From NCBI RefSeq assembly GCF_029948085.1, contig NZ_JARZZP010000003.1:1-64000 (forward strand): 64,000 nt of DNA, written 5' to 3'. Source of the DNA: Streptococcus taonis. GTDB taxonomy: Bacteria > Bacillota > Bacilli > Lactobacillales > Streptococcaceae. How positions within the stretch are numbered: position 1 is the first letter of the stretch; each line of letters begins with the position of its first letter. A program made the translations under genes and the position numbers. The notes beneath the pieces are model-generated. The model searched no databases and was not told the origin of the DNA. It saw only the letters and a program-made list of their open reading frames with translations. Positions 59,301 to 64,000 of the stretch are shown here, piece after piece.

Positions 59301-59665
59301 ATCTCATTGACAATATCTTCATCCTTCAGCTGATAGTTTGGATCTTTCATGACCAGTTCTTCACTAAAGATAGCATCATAAGGCACCTTACCATTATAGT
59401 AATGGAAATGGTCGCCGTGTGAAGTCACATAACCTTGATCAGTGATTTTGGTAACAATCTGTTCAGCTTCTATGCCTTCCTTCTTGCTAACTTGGTCTGG
59501 TGTCAGAGTTTCATTCTTTTTAGCTTCAGACTCTTTACCATCAACGTAGGATACACGGTTGTCATCTTTTTTCTCAGGTGCTTGATGTTGATTTAAAGCA
59601 TAAGCACAAACACTTAAGGCAAGGACCACTGCAGATCCCGCTAGATATTTTTTATTAATCTTCAT
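56366..59665 (-). CDS. Histidine triad (Pht) family surface protein, 1099 residues
   Basis: This is a zinc-binding streptococcal surface protein. A signal segment (GSAVVLALSVCAYAL) is followed by six HxxHxH triads (HGDHFH near 83, HGGHYH, HGNHYH and three HGDHNH). Between triads 3 and 5 lie two His/Asp/Glu-rich linkers (about 352-403 and 455-475) packed with HDHDH-type runs. The C-terminal 500 residues are helical coiled-coil-like. It begins 7 bases after the AdcAII gene, so they form an operon, as in pneumococcal lmb-phtD. The domain mix does not match PhtA, B, D or E exactly, so no specific symbol is given. Confidence 0.92.
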   Translation of the reverse strand: MKINKKYLAGSAVVLALSVCAYALNQHQAPEKKDDNRVSYVDGKESEAKKNETLTPDQVSKKEGIEAEQIVTKITDQGYVTSHGDHFHYYNGKVPYDAIFSEELVMKDPNYQLKDEDIVNEIKGGYIIKVDGKYYVYLKDASHADNVRTKDQIERQKREGTSDRGNETKEVLAARAQGRYTTDDGYVFNVADIIEDTGDAYIVPHGGHYHYVPKGALSSSELAAAQAYLAGRRSQPSVTDYKPNPSVEPSPQADNSATNKPVAQADDLQSLLAQLYALPVSQRYRESDGLVFDPAKITSRTPSGVAIPHGNHYHFIPYSSMSALEQKIARLMPLSGLVTPSNPVETPSKPSEDHEYNHDHEDGENHDHDHHGHDQEEPGHHGQEGEGQGHDHDHNHDNPHDHGFDTNRVISEDEQGFIVSHGDHNHYFYKKDLTAQQIKEAQEHLKGKTEVKPNPSDEHHDEDGHDHHHGEDHDHGFDADRVISEDEEGFVVSHGDHNHYFFKKDLSTEQIKAAQEHLKEHHQVEPVKPLAKDVEAFSRDASDEEKIAYISTTYGVPLEAIRISNGFFVFGNPDQAYDPTHIHPYAVRKEHVRIPLQTGDAELDFLNELYTTALRDGVSPYSLQVENGSFVIPHGDHNHYIKVQTKGYEVALKNKIPALQSTYQPGAFDEATVQNKVDQLLAESREVYKDKPILQRQIELALGQFSENMKKLSTNSTAGYLAALDLFDKQYIHVDSSVKPTEISPLDKKYQALVDKINTLDTDAYGLPKKDLLAQLQENKLAQDEAGLDAVEAKLQALQDFNDRTGVTTVEYIKYFYQHLSDGRLNDTLRNKVANLTWTLYQSQSFLKATDLNKLFPEIYQTKLEVEEAVRNESVAHKPSETILDTEKVDGHSAKTAVYEFLKGLFDDIQPEEQSNHVRKGQVEELLTKAEELVAQVKEEGVKASLADEVKNLKAALDKDDADLDELNTQVQDLLKRISLTIQNERENVKQDPEVLVLYQKLYNGVIALHTYLEMNNGSDADFEKVDALFDKLSAASKDKQALLALAQEIVLLNQEFQSKVKPAEASTETANTETNDKQAESNLTPATSSPETREKVAE

Positions 59666-59672
59666 AATCTCC

Positions 59673-60602
59673 TCATTTCAATTCTTCAGCTAAGATAGCC
59701 ATATTTTCTTCTAAATTTTCCAAGTAGGACTTGTCATTTTGTGGGTCTGCCTCTAAAGGATTGAGGGTTTTAAGACCCACACCTGTTGATTTGACAAGTG
59801 TGTCCGCTACCTTAGATGATGCATTGCTCTCTGTAAAGATGGTTTTGACCTTATAAGTCTTTACAAATTCCTGTATTTCTGTTAACTGTCTTGGGCTTGG
59901 TTCTTGGTCAGGAGAAATCCCTGCAATCCCAAGTTGATTAAGTCCAAATCGTTTTGCCAAATATGAAAAGGCTGTGTGTTGGGTTACAAAAGTCTTTTGA
60001 TTAGCTTTTTCAAAGATGGGTTGGTATTTCTTAGTTAATTCTTGAGCTTTTTTGATAAAGGCTTGCGCATTTTTCTGATAGGTATCCTTGTTGGCACTGT
60101 CCAGTTCGGATAACTTATCAGCAATAATCTGTGCTTCTTCTGCAACCTTTTCAGGATCTAACCATGTGTGAGGATCGTACAAGGTCTTCTCATCAATCCC
60201 ATCTCCAGCCTGCATATCTTCTAACCCAGGCACGCGCTCCAAGGTCATACCTTCAGATGCTTCCAACACCTTTACCTTGGACTTTTGTAGGCTTGGATCC
60301 AAACTTCCCGCCCATGACTCTAAAGTATGAGAATGATAGACGAAGACATCAGCATCATAAATGGCCGCAATGTCATTTGCAGAAGGTTCGAAGGAATGGA
60401 TACCAGAACTAGACTGAATCATCCGAACATCATTCAAGTCACCAGATACTTCCTTGACCATGGCATAGATAGGATAAAAACTGGTCACAATCTTCATTCC
60501 TTTAGTTTCATGGCTATTATCTTGACTGGCTTTTTGTCCACAAGCTCCTAAAACAAGAGCAAAGAAGGCAATCATGAGCCATAGGATACTTCTGTTTTTC
60601 AT
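59673..60602 (-). CDS. adcAII: Zinc-binding lipoprotein AdcAII/Lmb
   Basis: The 309-residue lipoprotein (lipobox LGACG near 18-22) captures zinc for the Adc ABC importer and binds laminin in related species. Zinc ligands are visible: FVYHSHTLESW (about 91-101), PHTWLDPE, TQHTAFSYLAKRFG (about 211-224) and the Glu in FTESNAS (about 266-272). It lacks the long His-rich loop of AdcA, as AdcAII does. It is the first gene of an operon with the downstream pht gene, under AdcR boxes. Confidence 0.94.
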   Translation of the reverse strand: MKNRSILWLMIAFFALVLGACGQKASQDNSHETKGMKIVTSFYPIYAMVKEVSGDLNDVRMIQSSSGIHSFEPSANDIAAIYDADVFVYHSHTLESWAGSLDPSLQKSKVKVLEASEGMTLERVPGLEDMQAGDGIDEKTLYDPHTWLDPEKVAEEAQIIADKLSELDSANKDTYQKNAQAFIKKAQELTKKYQPIFEKANQKTFVTQHTAFSYLAKRFGLNQLGIAGISPDQEPSPRQLTEIQEFVKTYKVKTIFTESNASSKVADTLVKSTGVGLKTLNPLEADPQNDKSYLENLEENMAILAEELK

Positions 60603-60611
60603 AACAACTCC

Positions 60612-60646
60612 TTAACTAGTATTTAACCATTTAATTAACTAGTAAA
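60612..60646 (-). promoter_or_regulatory. Two AdcR boxes before adcAII
   Basis: TTAACTAGTATT (60612-60623) and TTAACTAGTAAA (60635-60646) both match the AdcR consensus TTAACYRGTTAA in most positions. They lie just downstream of the -10, over the predicted transcription start, so zinc-bound AdcR should repress. Confidence 0.82.
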
Positions 60647-60647
60647 C

Positions 60648-60676
60648 ATTTTACTCCTAAAAATTTAAAATGTCAA
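60648..60676 (-). promoter_or_regulatory. Promoter of adcAII-pht operon
   Basis: A perfect TTGACA (60671-60676, minus) and TAAAAT (60648-60653) are 17 bases apart. Confidence 0.88.
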
Positions 60677-60757
60677 TATTTTTTATGCATTTTCATGAAA
60701 AAAGTGAGAACTAGATTTCATTTTCAGTTCTCACTGGTTATTTTTAACTCACGAATT

Positions 60758-63241
60758 TTAATCGTTTTGACTTGTTTTAGGCTTACTATTTTTTAGTAAG
60801 GCTGTGAGATTTTCAGCTTGAGCCATAATACCATTGTTATCCATAGTTCCCAAAGTCAGATTATTTCGCAAACCAACCAAGGTTTCGCTAGCATTGGATT
60901 TAAGGTTTGCATCTGTGACTGTCTTTAATAGTTCCTCTGCTTCTTTGAGCTTAGCTTCTACCTTTTCAGTCTCAACCTGTGGTTCTTCTGGTTCAACAGG
61001 ACTTTCCTCTTCAGGTTCTTCCTCTGGTTTATAGTTATTAGTAGGATCTTGACTATTATCTTTTTTACCCAAGACATGCTCGCTAGCATTTCCCCAACCA
61101 TCATTTGAATGTGGACGTTCATCTGGGTGTTCTACATAGTACTTAATCGTTGCAAATAAGTCTTCAAGACTATAACCATTCGGTGCCTTATAAGATTTGT
61201 CGTCAAACCAAGCAAACTTGATATTATGGTAATGATCCTTGTGAGGAATAATTAGATTACCATTTTTTATTGCTACAGTATGTTCAACATTATAAGGTAA
61301 ACGAACCAATGGAATTCGTTTTTCACCTTTAACGCGTTCGTAAATGGATGCTGCGCTTTCCGCATTGGGATTTGCCTGGGTCGCACTATCTTCAGATGGA
61401 GGGTTGATATTTTTCTCTTTGGTATAGGCTTGAGCCTCGGATTTTTCTTTATCGGACAAACTATCCTTACCTATCCAATGACTATGACCCATATGTGGCG
61501 TTACATAAGCATCTCCCTCGTCACTGATAATATCATGGGCATCAAAGATATAACCATCCGATGTTGTGTACTTATCCGCTAGCTGAGCTACACGAACTTC
61601 ATCTTCACTATACTCAATTTGAGCGTTCGGCTTGTCAAGCCGTTCTGGATGACTAATCGGTGCAATAAATTTAAGCAAATCATCTACAAAGGCTACCTTG
61701 TTTACATGTTCATCACTTAATCTTTCTAGCAATTGATCTAAAGTCTGGAAGTCAGATAGCCGTCCCTTATTTTCAAGTAGGTTCCTATGCGTTTGCTCCA
61801 ACAAACTATAAGCCTTATCATAAAACTCCTGATCTCTAGGAGCGACTGTACGTTTCTTATCTGCCAAGGTATGCGCTGGTGTAGCCACCTTATTCAGTTC
61901 TTTCTCAAAAGCTATAAGATTCTCTTTAGACAAATCCTTAGTCAAGACATAACGTAAAACTCCCTTTTCTTCTAGGACATATCCCTGACCAACTTTTCTG
62001 ACTACTTGTTTGGCAAGCTCCTCATTAGAATGGTTATCAGGAAGTGGAACTGGTGCTGGTTGCGGATTTGGGACGGGCTGTGGAACTGGTTTTAATGTAG
62101 GATTTGGCCGTAAACTAGCTGCTCCAGGCGCTGAAATATTCCCTTGATTTTTAACTGGAATCATCCGTGCAATCTTTTCTTCCAGAGCAGACATTTGAGA
62201 ATAAGGGATAAAGTGGTAATGATCTCCGTGTGGCACTGCAACACCATTTACTGTTTTTCTTGTAATTTGCGCTGGATCAAAGACAAGCCCATCTGATTCC
62301 ACATGTCGTTGGCTGAGTGGCAAGGCATAAAGTTGTTTCAAAAGACTAGATACGTCTTCACTTGGACTTGCTTGATAACTATTATCCACTTGTGGGCTAA
62401 CAGTTGGAACCCATCTTCTAGTATTTGCCTCAACATTACTATGATTTGTTTGTCCATATGAACTACTATTCGATGCCTCTGATGAGCTATTGCTAGAAGA
62501 ATTTGTTGAAGGACGATACCCCACTGAGCTTGTTTGGCCACCTTTACCAGATAGGAAGGCTTGGGCCGCAGCAAGTTCGCTAGCTGATAAGTCACTTTTA
62601 GGAATATAATGGAAGTGATTGCCATGTGGAACGATGTAAGCATCGCCAGTATCCTCAATAATATCACTTGCATTAAAAACATAGCCGTCATCCGTTGTAT
62701 AACGTCCCTGAGTCCTTGCTAAGGTAACTTCATTGCTAACTTTTGTTCCACTACCATGTCCGTGTTCTTGCTTCTGACGATTGATCTCATCCTTACTACG
62801 AATATTTTCTGCATGGGATGCATCTTTGAGGTATACATAATAACGACCATCAACCTTAATGACATAACCACCCTTGACTTCGTTGACAATATCCTCATTT
62901 CGAAGTTGATAATTCGAATCCTTCATCAAAAGTTCTTCGCTGATAATAGCATCATAAGGAACCTTGCCATTAAAGTAATGATAATGGTCCCCATGTGAAG
63001 TTACGTAGCCTTGATCGGTAATCTTAACGACAATCTGTTCAGCATTAATACCTTCTCGCTGACTAACCTCATCTGGCGTAAGATTTTCAGTCTTAGTACT
63101 AGCCTGATTCCCTTCTATATAAGACACACGATTAGACTCTTTGCTAGTCTGTACCGCTTGGTAACGCCCCAATTCATAGCTGGAAAGGCTTAATGCTAAA
63201 AGAGCTACCGAACCAAGAACATATTTTTTATTGATTTTCAT
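60758..63241 (-). CDS. Histidine triad protein, PhtD/PhtB-like
   Basis: The 827-residue surface protein matches PhtD closely in length and order. It begins MKINKKYVLGSVALLALSLS, then ELGRYQA. Five histidine triads are visible: HGDHYH (near 81), HGNHFH, HGDHYH, HMGHSH and HKDHYH. A Ser/Asn-rich and then a Pro-rich segment (NPQPAPVPLPDN) separate the halves, and the C-terminus has a Glu/Pro-rich stretch and a helical tail. It has its own AdcR-controlled promoter. The Pht proteins bind zinc and complement factors. Confidence 0.93.
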   Translation of the reverse strand: MKINKKYVLGSVALLALSLSSYELGRYQAVQTSKESNRVSYIEGNQASTKTENLTPDEVSQREGINAEQIVVKITDQGYVTSHGDHYHYFNGKVPYDAIISEELLMKDSNYQLRNEDIVNEVKGGYVIKVDGRYYVYLKDASHAENIRSKDEINRQKQEHGHGSGTKVSNEVTLARTQGRYTTDDGYVFNASDIIEDTGDAYIVPHGNHFHYIPKSDLSASELAAAQAFLSGKGGQTSSVGYRPSTNSSSNSSSEASNSSSYGQTNHSNVEANTRRWVPTVSPQVDNSYQASPSEDVSSLLKQLYALPLSQRHVESDGLVFDPAQITRKTVNGVAVPHGDHYHFIPYSQMSALEEKIARMIPVKNQGNISAPGAASLRPNPTLKPVPQPVPNPQPAPVPLPDNHSNEELAKQVVRKVGQGYVLEEKGVLRYVLTKDLSKENLIAFEKELNKVATPAHTLADKKRTVAPRDQEFYDKAYSLLEQTHRNLLENKGRLSDFQTLDQLLERLSDEHVNKVAFVDDLLKFIAPISHPERLDKPNAQIEYSEDEVRVAQLADKYTTSDGYIFDAHDIISDEGDAYVTPHMGHSHWIGKDSLSDKEKSEAQAYTKEKNINPPSEDSATQANPNAESAASIYERVKGEKRIPLVRLPYNVEHTVAIKNGNLIIPHKDHYHNIKFAWFDDKSYKAPNGYSLEDLFATIKYYVEHPDERPHSNDGWGNASEHVLGKKDNSQDPTNNYKPEEEPEEESPVEPEEPQVETEKVEAKLKEAEELLKTVTDANLKSNASETLVGLRNNLTLGTMDNNGIMAQAENLTALLKNSKPKTSQND

Positions 63242-63307
63242 CTAAACACACTTTCTATTTCATTTATTCGTTAAATAAAGAACTACACTTTTTCCTAAAG
63301 AACTTCC

Positions 63308-63319
63308 TTAACTGGTTAA
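63308..63319 (-). promoter_or_regulatory. AdcR box in the pht leader
   Basis: TTAACTGGTTAA is a perfect match to the AdcR palindrome. It lies 67 bases upstream of the ATG, inside the predicted 5' untranslated region. Confidence 0.85.
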
Positions 63320-63414
63320 TTATATAATTGAAAAACGAAAACACTTTTAAAACTCCTCCTCCTATTTCTATATTTCAAACAAGATTTGAGCGAGTGAGTT
63401 ACGTCTTTATGTAC

Positions 63415-63438
63415 TTAACCAGTTATTTAACTAGTTAA
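63415..63438 (-). promoter_or_regulatory. Tandem AdcR boxes at the pht promoter
   Basis: TTAACCAGTTAT (63415-63426) directly abuts the perfect box TTAACTAGTTAA (63427-63438). Both cover the start region just downstream of the -10. Confidence 0.87.
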
Positions 63439-63439
63439 T

Positions 63440-63468
63440 AGTTTACTCCTATAACATAAATCTGTCAA
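63440..63468 (-). promoter_or_regulatory. Promoter of the PhtD-like gene
   Basis: A perfect TTGACA (63463-63468, minus) and TAAACT (63440-63445) are 17 bases apart. The transcript has a leader of about 190 bases. Confidence 0.85.
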
Positions 63469-63499
63469 GAATTTTTTTGTCTTTCAGGTAAAATCTAGA

Positions 63500-63542
63500 T
63501 AAAAAAGAGGAATATCCCCTAGTATGAGATAGATTCCTCTTT
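63500..63542 (-). terminator. Terminator of the small gene at 63551
   Basis: The stem agaggaat / attcctct (63506-63540) is followed on the minus strand by TTTTTTA, 9 bases after the stop. Confidence 0.8.
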
Positions 63543-63550
63543 ATAATATT

Positions 63551-63805
63551 TTAGTGTTGAAATGGCATAAAATCCGAAACAAAGGAAATGTTATCCTTAT
63601 CTTCTGCGTTGACAAGATTTAAAAATAGCTTTTGAAATTCTTCAAATTCATAGTCTGAATGACAAATCCACTCCTTACCCGTCGAGACATACCATTTTCC
63701 AAGACTTGCAAGTTGCTCCTTGGTCAAGGATGGTACATGAGAGCAATGTTCAAAGTTAATAATATAAACTTTTTCATAGATTGATTTGATAAAATCTTTG
63801 AGCAT
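63551..63805 (-). CDS. Small hypothetical protein
   Basis: This 84-residue soluble protein contains FEHCSHVPSLTKEQLASLG and HSDYEFEEFQKLFLNLVN and ends FMPFQH. GAGGAAGG precedes the ATG and a terminator follows, which supports a real gene. I do not recognise the family. It may be co-transcribed with the bgl gene upstream. Confidence 0.6.
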   Translation of the reverse strand: MLKDFIKSIYEKVYIINFEHCSHVPSLTKEQLASLGKWYVSTGKEWICHSDYEFEEFQKLFLNLVNAEDKDNISFVSDFMPFQH

Positions 63806-63847
63806 AAACCTTCCTCGCTTAAATTCTATACCTAATAACTAGTTGTA

Positions 63848-64000
<153 letters not shown>

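Overview
This window comes from a low-GC Gram-positive bacterium and almost certainly from a mitis-group Streptococcus (S. mitis, S. oralis or S. pneumoniae-like). The evidence is the lic1-type choline locus (tarI-tarJ-licA-licB-licC), RocS, a Pmp23-like protein, histidine-triad (Pht) surface proteins beside an AdcAII-type zinc lipoprotein, AdcR and CiaR operator sequences, and the order tdk-GNAT-prfA-prmC-sua5-GNAT-glyA-ndpA-pmp23-DUF1002-rlmD, which I recall as the pneumococcal order. Most genes lie on the minus strand.

Left part, 1-29220. A giant serine-rich repeat adhesin runs off the left edge. It is followed by ribF, a PyrR-attenuated pyrK-pyrD operon, and the tarI-tarJ-licABC operon that makes and loads activated ribitol and choline for teichoic acids, with a CiaR-box promoter. 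Next is an iron-uptake operon, efeO-efeB-efeU-tatC-tatA, that carries its own Tat translocase for the Tat-signal haem peroxidase EfeB. Then come ybaB, a GDPD membrane phosphodiesterase, a DnaQ-like exonuclease, rocS, DUF2130-truB, two tandem formate/nitrite transporters, a SUKH-like gene, queT under a preQ1-II riboswitch, a probably leaderless gtrA-like gene, mscL and tRNA-Arg(CCG).

Middle part, 29221-42318: an accessory island between tRNA-Arg and the 3' end of rlmD. It holds a frameshifted small gene, a DUF262/DUF1524 (GmrSD-type) protein, a DraG-like ADP-ribosylglycohydrolase, several small orphan proteins that look like immunity or stress proteins, a GNAT enzyme and a nucleotidyltransferase-like protein. 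It also holds a compact AT-rich four-gene operon: adenine-N6 DNA methyltransferase, double-GHKL ATPase/histidine-kinase-like protein, receiver-like protein and HNH nuclease. I read that operon as a candidate phosphorelay-type restriction or defence system. The cassettes from about 33.7 kb to rlmD are separated by at least eight degenerate copies of the 3' end of rlmD, all in the rlmD orientation, with recurring hairpins. One copy carries a decayed C-terminal extension of the kind I recall from integrative elements inserted in rumA/rlmD. The island therefore looks like successive insertions at the rlmD 3' end. No integrase, relaxase or transposase is left in the window.

Right part, 42319-64000. 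Core housekeeping genes (rlmD to tdk) are followed by a 4-oxalocrotonate tautomerase, mnmE, an orphan ferrochelatase and pepT. Then comes the zinc locus: two Pht proteins and the AdcAII-type lipoprotein, with TTGACA promoters whose start regions are covered by AdcR boxes. The window ends with a small hypothetical gene and the C-terminal end of a GH1 6-phospho-beta-glucosidase.
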